6,772 nucleotides of DNA from Burkholderiales bacterium (GTDB taxonomy: Bacteria > Pseudomonadota > Gammaproteobacteria > Burkholderiales > CAIKXV01): contig JAIENF010000313.1 in the NCBI GenBank assembly GCA_019751575.1, positions 1 to 6,772 of the forward strand, given 5' to 3'. Of this stretch, positions 1 to 5,465 are shown one piece after another. The position numbers and the translations under genes were made by a program. Every line of letters starts with the position of its first letter. Positions within the stretch are counted from its first letter, which is position 1. Below the pieces are notes generated by a model that worked only from the letters and a program-made list of their open reading frames with translations, made no database searches and had not been told where the DNA came from.

Positions 1-88
1 CGGCCACCCACGCTGCGGCCAGCAAATGCCGTGCGCGCGCCGGCGCATGCGGGCTGCGCTTGGCGGCGGCTTCGAGTGCGTCCCGCAT
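1..88 (-). CDS. 5' end of an unidentified gene, continues past the window edge
   Basis: Twenty-nine codons are visible, starting at the ATG at 88-86 and open to the window edge. The N-terminus begins MRDALEAAAKRSPHAPARAR and continues into HLLAAAWVA. It is rich in alanine and arginine and looks helical, with no recognisable signal peptide. The start is supported by a GGGAG Shine-Dalgarno sequence at 99-95 with a 6-nt spacer. The TAG stop of the upstream Bug gene (106-104) lies in the same frame, so no earlier start is possible. The 15-bp gap to that gene suggests translation as the last visible member of the same operon. Too little is present to assign a family or function. In a sequence this GC-rich a 29-codon open frame can occur by chance, so support rests on the ribosome-binding site and spacing. 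Confidence 0.5.
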   Translation of the reverse strand, partial: MRDALEAAAKRSPHAPARARHLLAAAWVA

Positions 89-103
89 GACCGGCTCCCG
101 CGC

Positions 104-1156
104 CTACTGCGCCTGGATGTTCGCTTCCTTGACCACCTTCGCCCAGCGCACGATCTCGGAGGCGATCGCCTTGCGGAACTCGTCCGGCGAACTGGCGATG
201 ATGTCCATGCCCTGTGCGGTGAAACGCTCGACGGTATCCGGCTGCCGGAGGACGCTGATCACGCCATTCGCCAGCTTGTCGACGATGGGACGCGGCGTGC
301 CGCGCGGCAGGAAGATGCCCTGCCAGTCGCGGACTTCGAAGTTCGGCAGGCCGGCCTCGATCATCGTCGGCACGTCGGGCAATTGTCCCGATCGGGTGCG
401 CGAGGACACGGCGAGCGGCCGCAGCCGGCCGTCCTTGATGAATGGCAGGGCCGAGGTCATCGACGCAAAGCTCATCGTCACGTTGCCCGAGACCAGGTCG
501 GCCATCGCGGGGCCGCCACCCTTGTACGGGACATGGGTCAGCTTCGTGCCGGTCTGCAGCGCGAAGAACTCGCCGGTCAGGTGTGGTGCGCCGCCGATGC
601 CGGAGGATGCGAAGGTCGGCTCGCCGGGCTTCTGGCGGGCGAGGGCGATCAGGTCCTTCACCGACTTCACCGGCGACTTCGAATTGACCACCAGCACGTT
701 GCCGACCGCGGCGGTCATGGTCACCGGCTCGAAATCCTTGAGCGGGTCGTAGCTGAGCTTGAACAGGCTCACGTTCACGGAATGCGAACCGATGGTCCCG
801 AACAGTGCCGTGTAGCCGTCCGGATTGGCCTTGGCGACCATCTCTGAACCGATGATGCCGGTGGCGCCCGGCCGGTTGTCGATCAGGATCTGCTGCCCCC
901 AGAGATCGGTCACCTTGAGCCCGATGATCCGTGCCGCGGCGTCGGTGCTGCCGCCGGGGGCGAACGGCACGATCAGGCGGATCGGGCGGTCGGGCCAGCC
1001 GCCGGCGGCGTCCTTCGGCTGTGCCGCGGCGATCGGTGCATGGCCCATCAGCAAGGCGCATGCGATCGCCGCGCCGGTGCATGCCGTGGCGCCCGGCATG
1101 GGCATGCGGGTTCGTGCCGTACGGTCTTCCGTGGCTGTCATGGCTGCCTTGTGCAT
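104..1156 (-). CDS. Bug/TctC-family periplasmic tripartite tricarboxylate receptor (second Bug of the cluster)
   Basis: A 350-aa solute-binding protein of the Bug (TctC) family. These receptors bind small carboxylates in the periplasm and hand them to TctA/TctB-type membrane carriers; many are orphans, as here. Family signatures appear in order: PIRLIVPFAPGGSTDAAAR (about residues 58-76), NRPGATGIIGSEMVAKANPDGYT region (95-116), the glycine loop SSGIGGAPHLTGEFF (184-198), HVPYKGGGPAMADLVSGNV (208-226) and LPDVPTMIEAGLP (259-271). The N-terminus has an unusually long polar n-region (about 22 residues), then a hydrophobic stretch and an APIAAA-Q type cleavage site near residue 46. The ATG at 1156 is chosen because AAGGAG lies 6 nt upstream (1168-1163); Met6, Met18 and Met20 are possible but lack as good a site. 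The gene follows the amidase by 48 bp. The family is certain; the ligand is unknown. Confidence 0.93.
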   Translation of the reverse strand: MHKAAMTATEDRTARTRMPMPGATACTGAAIACALLMGHAPIAAAQPKDAAGGWPDRPIRLIVPFAPGGSTDAAARIIGLKVTDLWGQQILIDNRPGATGIIGSEMVAKANPDGYTALFGTIGSHSVNVSLFKLSYDPLKDFEPVTMTAAVGNVLVVNSKSPVKSVKDLIALARQKPGEPTFASSGIGGAPHLTGEFFALQTGTKLTHVPYKGGGPAMADLVSGNVTMSFASMTSALPFIKDGRLRPLAVSSRTRSGQLPDVPTMIEAGLPNFEVRDWQGIFLPRGTPRPIVDKLANGVISVLRQPDTVERFTAQGMDIIASSPDEFRKAIASEIVRWAKVVKEANIQAQ

Positions 1157-1204
1157 CTTCGACTCCTTGGTGTATGGCTCGAGGTACTTGCGGGTGCCAC
1201 GTGT

Positions 1205-2554
1205 TCAGGCCAGGGTCTGCATGCACCAGTTGGCGCTCGCGGCGAGCGTGCCGTCCTGTCCGTCCACGCCCATCCACTGCACGCCCAGGGGCATCGCATC
1301 GATCGCCATCAACGGCAGGCTGAACGTCGGGAACCCGAGGCATGACCAGTATGCGAGGAACGTCCGGCTACCGGTGAACTCGAAGCCGCGCGGTGCGATG
1401 CCCGAGCAGGGCAGGGTGACGAAGCCATCGGTGCCGGCAGCCACCGAGCGCACCTCGGCCTGCATGCGCAGGCGGTTGCCCAGCATGCCATCGTACTGTG
1501 CCGGCGTGATCTCCTGCGCGCGCTGCATGAACCTGCGGATGCGTTCGCCGATCACCGTTCCGTGTGCCTGGACATAGGCTTCGAACGGCCAGCGCATCTC
1601 GTAGGCGAGCAGGTCCAGGCCTTCGTCCACCCATGCGTCCAGCTTTTCCTCGAGCTGCGCCACGCGCCGGTCATCCTCGCGGCTGATCAGTTGCACGCCC
1701 TGGTCGGCGAGCGCCGACGTGAACTCGCCGAACGCCGCCGTGGTGTCGGCATCCAGCTCCGTCCAGCCCTTCGTATGCAGGTGGATCATCCGGCGCGGAC
1801 GCACCGGGGGCGGCGCTGCCGGCCCTGCGGATGGCAGGGAGGCATGCCCGGGGCTGCCCAGCGCGGTGGAGGTCTGCGATGCGGCACACCAGACATCGTC
1901 CAGCGTGGCACCGATGACGCCGAGGTGATCCAGCGTCTGCGACAGCGGATGCACGCCGCCCAGCGGCAGCATGCCGAGCGTCGGCTTGTAGCCCACGGCA
2001 CCGTTGTAGGAGGCCGGTCGGATGGTGGAGCCCTGGGTCTGGGTTCCGAAGGCGAGGGGCACCATGCCCGCGCCTACCGCTGCGGCCGAGCCGCTGGAAG
2101 AGCCGCCCGGCGTGCGCCCGGCGTCGAATGCGTTGGTGGTCGGCCCGGAGTAGCCGACCGCGAACTCGGTGGTGACCGTCTTTCCGACGACCACCGCGCC
2201 GCCCTTGCGCATCGCGTGCACTGGCGCCGCGTCGCAGGCGGCCTGCCAGCCCAGGAAGGCCGGGCTGTTCATCTGCGTCGGCAGGTCGCGGGTCGCGATG
2301 ATGTCCTTCACGCCGATCGGACAGCCGTCCACCGGCGACAATGGGCGGCCGTCGCGGTAGCGGGCGGTCGATGCATCGGCCGCGTCGCGGGCCGCTGCGA
2401 GGTCGAGCGCGACCCACGCCTTCAGCACCGGCTCGCGCGCCTCGATGGTGGCGATGCAGCGCTCGAGGAAATCGCGCGGCGTGTCGCTGCCGTCGAGGAA
2501 GCGCGGGCGTGCCGCAGTGAAGGAAACGGACTGCGGGTTGCGCCAGCGCTTCAT
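1205..2554 (-). CDS. Amidase-signature (AS) family amidase
   Basis: A 449-aa cytoplasmic hydrolase of the amidase-signature family, which cleaves carboxamides to acid and ammonia or amine. The Ser-cisSer-Lys triad is visible: Lys83 in PIGVKDI, Ser152 in the PGGSSSGSAAAVGAG segment, and nucleophile Ser176 in GTQTQGSTIRPA. The 24-residue spacing of the two serines is that of malonamidase E2. The TQT-x-GS-x-IRPAS form is that of the broad 'GatA-related amidase' subgroup, not true GatA, and no GatB or GatC is nearby. The frame is open to 2662, but the extra 36 codons overlap the PrpD-like gene and look non-native. The ATG at 2554 gives the family-like start MKRWRNPQSV and lies 11 bp after the upstream stop. 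Its ribosome site is weak (AGGTAGG, about 10 nt away), suggesting coupling to the preceding gene. The substrate cannot be predicted. Confidence 0.93.
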   Translation of the reverse strand: MKRWRNPQSVSFTAARPRFLDGSDTPRDFLERCIATIEAREPVLKAWVALDLAAARDAADASTARYRDGRPLSPVDGCPIGVKDIIATRDLPTQMNSPAFLGWQAACDAAPVHAMRKGGAVVVGKTVTTEFAVGYSGPTTNAFDAGRTPGGSSSGSAAAVGAGMVPLAFGTQTQGSTIRPASYNGAVGYKPTLGMLPLGGVHPLSQTLDHLGVIGATLDDVWCAASQTSTALGSPGHASLPSAGPAAPPPVRPRRMIHLHTKGWTELDADTTAAFGEFTSALADQGVQLISREDDRRVAQLEEKLDAWVDEGLDLLAYEMRWPFEAYVQAHGTVIGERIRRFMQRAQEITPAQYDGMLGNRLRMQAEVRSVAAGTDGFVTLPCSGIAPRGFEFTGSRTFLAYWSCLGFPTFSLPLMAIDAMPLGVQWMGVDGQDGTLAASANWCMQTLA

Positions 2555-2565
2555 CGCGGGCCGGC

Positions 2566-3975
2566 CTACCTGACCAGCAGCGCGGTCAGTTCGCGCACGT
2601 CCTTCAACTGCTCGAGGTTGCGCACCATCTCGACGATCTGCTTCGCCTTCTCCTTCGGCCACTTCGCGAAGTCGCAGCAGCCGTGGAACTTGTCCGCGAC
2701 TTCTTCGTAGGTCATCGGGTTGGCCGGGCTGCCCTTGCCGAAGTCGGCGCTGCCCTTGATGACCCTTCCGTCCTTCATCTGGATCTCGATGATGGTGGTC
2801 ATCTTGTCGTAGCCCGCGGCTTCCGCTTCCGGATGGACGCCGAAGTCCACCTTCTCGATCATCGCCTGCACGTCAGCCCGCAGCACGACATCGTCGGTGA
2901 ACTCGGGCAGGTTGGCGCGTCCGTCGAGCAGCAGGATCGCCATGCAGAATTCCATGCTGAACTTTGCCTGCAGTTCGTTGCGCGGCCGGTGGTGGATCAG
3001 GGCGTTCGGCATGTTGTGGTTGGTGCCGACCTTCACGCGCTCAACCTGGTCTGCACGGATGCCGTTGGCCTTGATCAGCTCGAGCATCTTCGTCATGCCG
3101 GGGTGGGTCAGCGAGCCGGACGGATGCGGCTTGATCGACACGCCCGGGTTCACGAACGTCCACGGCTTGCCGAGGATGCCCCGGATCGAGCCGTCGTCCC
3201 AGCCGCCGCCGGCGGCCTTGAAGAAGCCGCGGCCGGCTTCCAGGATGTTCGGCGCGGCGGTCCAGCCCATCTTCGCCATGTCGGTGGCGAACACGCCGGA
3301 CTCCGCCGCCTTGCCGGCATGGAACGGCTTGGTCATGGTGCCGAAGTTCTCGCGCAGGCCGGCGGACTGGCTGCCGGCAATCGACAGCGCGCGCAGCACG
3401 GCTTCCTTCGGCAATCCGTAGAGCTTCGACGCCGCGGTTGCCGAGGCGAAGGTGCCGCAGGTGGCGGTGGCGTGGAAGCCTTCCTGGTAGTGGCGCGGGT
3501 TGATCGCTTCGGCGATCTTGCACTCGACTTCCACGCCGAGGTGGTAGGCCAGCATCAGGTCACGGCCGGAGCGGCCGTCGCGTTCGCTGATCGCGAGCGC
3601 CGAAGGCAGGCAGGGCGCGGTCGGGTGGGTCAGCAGTCCATACACGCGGTCTTTTGCCACCGCGAGCTGGGTGTCGTCGTAGTCGTCGGCGTGGATGCCC
3701 ACGCCGTTGGCGAACGCGGCGAACCGGGGCGGCAGCTTGAGCGACATGCCGATCGCCGAACACTGCCCGCCGGAAAAGCCCTGTGCGGCCAGGTAGTCGC
3801 GCACGATTTCGCCGGAGTGGGCCACGGATCCGGACAGCGCCAGGCCGAGCCCGTCGAGGATCGACTTCTTCCCGACCGCGAGCACGTCTGCCGGAATGTC
3901 TTCATAACGCGTGCCGACGATGAAATCGGCGACGTAACCGGTCAGCGACTCGGCAGGTGCGGGGGTGGCGGCCAT
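2566..3975 (-). CDS. MmgE/PrpD family protein (2-methylcitrate dehydratase-like fold)
   Basis: A 469-aa enzyme, full length for the MmgE/PrpD family, which includes 2-methylcitrate dehydratase, cis-aconitate decarboxylase and several epimerase or isomerase-like members acting on carboxylates. Visible family motifs are HADDYDDTQ (95-103) with THPTAP (116-121), GFHATATCGTFASA (167-180), TKPFHAGKAAESG (215-227) and KPHPSGSLTHPGM (282-294). By motif, His117, His168, Lys216 and Lys282 correspond to active-site residues described for cis-aconitate decarboxylase. The usual KxYPxC segment has His and Gly in place of Tyr and Cys, a variant I associate with a subgroup distinct from classical PrpD. The frame is open to 4137, but the start at 3975 is clear: GAGGAG lies 6 nt upstream and the extra N-terminal residues are unlike the family. 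No prpB, prpC or acnD neighbour is present, so propionate catabolism is unlikely. Confidence 0.93.
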   Translation of the reverse strand: MAATPAPAESLTGYVADFIVGTRYEDIPADVLAVGKKSILDGLGLALSGSVAHSGEIVRDYLAAQGFSGGQCSAIGMSLKLPPRFAAFANGVGIHADDYDDTQLAVAKDRVYGLLTHPTAPCLPSALAISERDGRSGRDLMLAYHLGVEVECKIAEAINPRHYQEGFHATATCGTFASATAASKLYGLPKEAVLRALSIAGSQSAGLRENFGTMTKPFHAGKAAESGVFATDMAKMGWTAAPNILEAGRGFFKAAGGGWDDGSIRGILGKPWTFVNPGVSIKPHPSGSLTHPGMTKMLELIKANGIRADQVERVKVGTNHNMPNALIHHRPRNELQAKFSMEFCMAILLLDGRANLPEFTDDVVLRADVQAMIEKVDFGVHPEAEAAGYDKMTTIIEIQMKDGRVIKGSADFGKGSPANPMTYEEVADKFHGCCDFAKWPKEKAKQIVEMVRNLEQLKDVRELTALLVR

Positions 3976-3981
3976 CAGCTT

Positions 3982-3987
3982 CTCCTC
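3982..3987 (-). promoter_or_regulatory. Shine-Dalgarno site fixing the start of the MmgE/PrpD gene
   Basis: GAGGAG on the minus strand, 6 nt before the ATG at 3975. It decides against the longer open frame that reaches 4137. Confidence 0.85.
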
Positions 3988-3991
3988 GGGA

Positions 3992-4014
3992 TTTCGCGAA
4001 AAGCGGCGAGTGTA
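3992..4014 (-). promoter_or_regulatory. Possible internal promoter -10 element and adjacent palindrome
   Basis: The minus strand has TACACT (4014-4009), a 4/6 match to the sigma-70 -10 box, followed by the perfect 10-bp palindrome TTTCGCGAAA (4001-3992), which would sit at about the transcription start. No convincing -35 box lies upstream. It could serve a secondary promoter and operator for the MmgE/PrpD gene; this is inference from position and symmetry only. Confidence 0.2.
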
Positions 4015-4041
4015 CCAAAGCAGGCACCGGGCCCTTCGGCG

Positions 4042-4072
4042 CGTCCAGCGCGGGCAGGCCGCGCGCTGGACG
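4042..4072. repeat. Inverted repeat: strong intercistronic hairpin
   Basis: CGTCCAGCGCG (4042-4052) pairs perfectly with CGCGCTGGACG (4062-4072) around a 9-nt loop, giving an 11-bp GC-rich stem. It lies in the 148-bp spacer between the Tat-like Bug gene and the MmgE/PrpD gene. No T-tract follows on either strand, so it is not a classical Rho-independent terminator. It could slow 3' decay of the upstream cistron, or attenuate transcription. Confidence 0.75.
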
Positions 4073-4096
4073 TCATTCGCTCCGGGGGCGGTCAGG

Positions 4097-4122
4097 CGTT
4101 GCGCTGCCTGCGCCGCGCAACG
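4097..4122. repeat. Inverted repeat: hairpin just after the Bug stop codon
   Basis: CGTTGCGC (4097-4104) pairs with GCGCAACG (4115-4122) around a 10-nt loop. On the transcribed minus strand it begins one base after the TGA stop (4126-4124) of the Bug gene. There is no T-tract. Together with the larger hairpin at 4042-4072 it forms a tandem structure in the transcript, as expected of a 3'-end stabiliser that sets unequal amounts of receptor and enzyme mRNA. Confidence 0.65.
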
Positions 4123-4123
4123 G

Positions 4124-5113
4124 TCATTCCACGACAAGCTTCAGCTTGCGCAGGATCGGCGCGAACTGTTCGACCTGCCTGCGCAGCATCGCCGACATTT
4201 CCGGGCCGGTCGATCCCACGGGGTCTGCTGCAAGCTCGACCAGTCGTTTCACGACGTCCGGGTGGCGCGCGGCGGCGGCTGCCTCTTTCGACAGGCGATC
4301 GAGTACGTCGCGGGGCGTCTTGGCCGGCGCGAACAGGCCATTCCAGCCTTCGATCTCGAGCAGCGGGAAACCGAGCTCGCGGACCGTCGGCACGTCCGGC
4401 AACGCCTTCACCCGCGTGGGCGCGGTGGTCGCCAGCGCGCGCAGTTCGCCCTTCCGGATGTTTTCCAGGCAGGTCGACAACTGGTCGCCGCCGAAATCCA
4501 GGCGCCCGGCAAGCAGTTCCAGCCGCAGCGGGTTGGCGCCCTTGAACGGGATGTGGGTCATCTCGATGCGTGCCTGCTGCTTCAGGATCTCGCCCAGGAC
4601 GTTCATCACCGAGCCCGGCCCGGTGGAGCCATAGTTGTACGACAGCTTGCGGTTGCCCTGGAGGAGCTTCGCGAACTGCGCCAGGTCCTTCGCGGGGACG
4701 GTGGGATGGGCCAGCAGCATGAACGGCACGTTCGCCGAAAGCGATACGCCAGCGAAATCGGTTTCGAGGTTGTAGAGGGGCTTGCCCTGCAACGCCTGCA
4801 CCGTGGATGCGAGCGGGAAGGTGAGGTTGTGCATCATCATCGTGTAGCCGTCGGGGTTGGCCCGCGCCATCACTTCGGCGCCGATCGTCCCGCCCGCGCC
4901 ACTGCGGTTCTCGACGATCACCGGCTGTCCCATCGATTCGGTCATTCGCTGCGCGACCAGGCGCGCGATGACGTCGGTCGTTCCGCCGGCCGGGAACGGG
5001 ACGACGATGCGTATCGTCTTGGACGGAAAGGCCTGGGCCGATGCGGAGGGGATGTGTTGCACCAGCGGCGTTGCGGCAGCGGCGGCGAGCAGGCGGCGAC
5101 GATCGACTTGCAT
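4124..5113 (-). CDS. Bug/TctC-family periplasmic receptor with Tat-like signal (first Bug of the cluster)
   Basis: A 329-aa Bug-family solute-binding protein, first gene of the probable operon. Family signatures are IRIVVPFPAGGTTDVIAR (35-51), VENRSGAGGTIGAEVMARAN (67-86) followed by PDGYT, HIPFKGANPLRLELLAGRLD (187-206), LPDVPTVRELGFP (238-250) and the EGWNGLFAPAKTPRDV segment (255-270). The signal peptide MQVDRRRLLAAAAATPLVQH has an arginine run directly before the hydrophobic core, Tat-like, and ends at a plausible SASAQA-F site near residue 28. The glycine loop here reads YGSTGPGSVMNVLGE; where the neighbour Bug has PHL this one has MNV, so ligand contacts probably differ. The frame is open to 5230, but GAGGAG at 5129-5124 and the signal peptide favour the ATG at 5113. 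The two Bug proteins are clearly divergent, not a recent duplication. Ligand unknown. Confidence 0.93.
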   Translation of the reverse strand: MQVDRRRLLAAAAATPLVQHIPSASAQAFPSKTIRIVVPFPAGGTTDVIARLVAQRMTESMGQPVIVENRSGAGGTIGAEVMARANPDGYTMMMHNLTFPLASTVQALQGKPLYNLETDFAGVSLSANVPFMLLAHPTVPAKDLAQFAKLLQGNRKLSYNYGSTGPGSVMNVLGEILKQQARIEMTHIPFKGANPLRLELLAGRLDFGGDQLSTCLENIRKGELRALATTAPTRVKALPDVPTVRELGFPLLEIEGWNGLFAPAKTPRDVLDRLSKEAAAAARHPDVVKRLVELAADPVGSTGPEMSAMLRRQVEQFAPILRKLKLVVE

Positions 5114-5123
5114 GTAGTGAGGA

Positions 5124-5129
5124 CTCCTC
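5124..5129 (-). promoter_or_regulatory. Shine-Dalgarno site fixing the start of the first Bug gene
   Basis: GAGGAG on the minus strand with a rather long 10-nt spacer to the ATG at 5113. It is part of GAGGAGTCCTC, so it can fold into a small GAGG-AGT-CCTC hairpin that would hide the site. It is also complementary to the anti-SD loop of the small RNA proposed at about 5360-5446. Confidence 0.7.
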
Positions 5130-5325
5130 GGGTTGGACGGCGCGGCGGGCTCCCGTCTCGGTGGGTGGAATTGCTCAGGCGTTCGGGCGGCAAAGTAATC
5201 GAAAGCGGTGGATAAGGGAAATGGCGTCATCCGGGAGGGTGCTCGCGGCCCGACGGCCTCGATGCACCCGTACCTGCAGCCGGCCTGTCATCGGTCGAAA
5301 TGTGTAACAAAAAACAGACACAAAT

Positions 5326-5336
5326 AATTGTCAATT
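5326..5336. promoter_or_regulatory. AATTG-T-CAATT dyad, candidate operator
   Basis: A perfect inverted repeat (5-bp arms, 1-bp centre) inside the AT-rich segment. It overlaps a consensus minus-strand -35 (TTGACA, 5334-5329) and a plus-strand TTGTCA (5328-5333). Position and symmetry suit a GntR- or LysR-type regulator controlling the operon, the small RNA, or both. No regulator gene is in the window, so the binding protein is unknown. Confidence 0.35.
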
Positions 5337-5358
5337 CAAGCGAACAATGTGCGTTAAT
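5328..5358 (+). promoter_or_regulatory. Weak promoter candidate for the plus-strand small RNA
   Basis: TTGTCA (5328-5333, 5/6 match to the sigma-70 -35) and GTTAAT (5353-5358, 4/6 match to the -10) are separated by 19 bp, longer than ideal. A start near 5364-5366 would follow, just before the anti-SD hairpin. An alternative sigma factor is possible. Confidence 0.3.
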
Positions 5359-5365
5359 ACGCGTG

Positions 5366-5390
5366 TCCGCCGGGCTCCTCCCCCGGAGGA
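5366..5390 (+). other. Anti-SD stem-loop of the small RNA
   Basis: TCC-G-CCGGG pairs with CCCGG-A-GGA (8 bp with one G-A mismatch), leaving the 7-nt loop CTCCTCC (5375-5381). An alternative fold, TCCTCC-CCC-GGAGGA (5376-5390), pairs the same anti-SD bases with the molecule's own SD-like GGAGGA, so exposed and hidden states are both possible. Confidence 0.65.
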
Positions 5391-5418
5391 TGCGTGTGAA
5401 TCTCTCCGACGAGGCTTC

Positions 5419-5446
5419 AACCGGACGTCACCGTCCGGTTTTTTTT
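5419..5446 (+). terminator. Rho-independent terminator, plus strand
   Basis: AACCGGACG (5419-5427) and CGTCCGGTT (5432-5440) form a perfect 9-bp stem with the 4-nt loop TCAC, followed by T5441-T5446 (eight Ts counting the last two stem bases). The T-tract exists only in the plus direction; on the minus strand the stem is followed by TTGAAG, so it is not an efficient terminator for the exonuclease gene that ends at 5466. Confidence 0.9.
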
Positions 5447-5465
5447 CCGTCGCTGCCGGCAAGGT

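Larger units (their letters stand above)
5360..5446 (+). ncRNA. Putative small RNA with anti-Shine-Dalgarno loop
   Basis: On the strand opposite to all the genes there is an upstream AT-rich promoter-like region, a hairpin presenting CTCCTCC in its loop (5366-5390), a short linker (5391-5418) and a strong Rho-independent terminator (5419-5446). No plus-strand open reading frame explains the terminator. CTCCTCC is the exact complement of the ribosome-binding consensus GGAGGAG. From knowledge of the families, this layout (C-rich anti-SD loop plus terminator, under 100 nt) resembles the beta-proteobacterial toxic small RNAs with anti-SD motifs and, more loosely, the CUCCUCCC-containing cuckoo/CcsR RNAs of alpha-proteobacteria, though the latter usually carry two such hairpins. 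Likely action, by inference, is binding ribosome-binding sites of mRNAs and lowering translation. The 5' end is uncertain by about 10 nt. Read-through from the convergent exonuclease gene would produce its antisense. Confidence 0.6.
5114..5465. other. 352-bp intergenic region without protein genes
   Basis: The part from 5130 to about 5295 is GC-rich untranslated leader of the first Bug gene, in which I see no convincing promoter, riboswitch or stem-loop. From about 5296 to 5360 the composition changes abruptly to roughly two-thirds A+T. This segment contains an A-run at 5309-5314, the dyad at 5326-5336, a minus-strand TTGACA (5334-5329, a perfect -35 match but without a good -10 at normal distance) and a plus-strand promoter candidate. 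The remainder, to 5446, is the proposed small RNA and its terminator. Only 19 bp then separate it from the stop of the exonuclease gene. Confidence 0.7.

Noticed and set aside
2555..2662. Longer amidase N-terminus (36 extra residues)
   Set aside because: It would overlap the end of the MmgE/PrpD gene in another frame, and the residues are unlike amidase N-termini.
2683..4545. Very long plus-strand open frame (620 codons) opposite the MmgE/PrpD gene, and similar ones opposite the other genes
   Set aside because: These mirror the codon structure of real minus-strand genes in high-GC DNA. They have no family motifs and implausible composition (His-, Arg- and Gly-rich).
5114..5230. Longer N-terminus (39 extra residues) for the first Bug protein
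   Set aside because: It would bury the signal peptide internally, and the ATG at 5113 has its own Shine-Dalgarno site.
5301..5336. Possible minus-strand terminator: the AATTG/CAATT dyad followed by a T-run on the minus strand (5314-5309)
   Set aside because: The dyad has a 1-nt centre and only A-T-rich arms, so no stable stem forms, and the T-run is 12 nt away from it.
5419..5440. The plus-strand terminator hairpin acting also as terminator of the exonuclease gene
   Set aside because: In the minus direction the stem is preceded by As but followed by TTGAAG instead of a T-tract, so efficient termination is not expected.
5419..5440. Mini-ykkC (guanidine-II) riboswitch, suggested by the GGACG next to a small loop
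   Set aside because: The required second hairpin with an ACGR loop is absent, the ACG here lies within the stem, and no guanidine-related gene follows on this strand.
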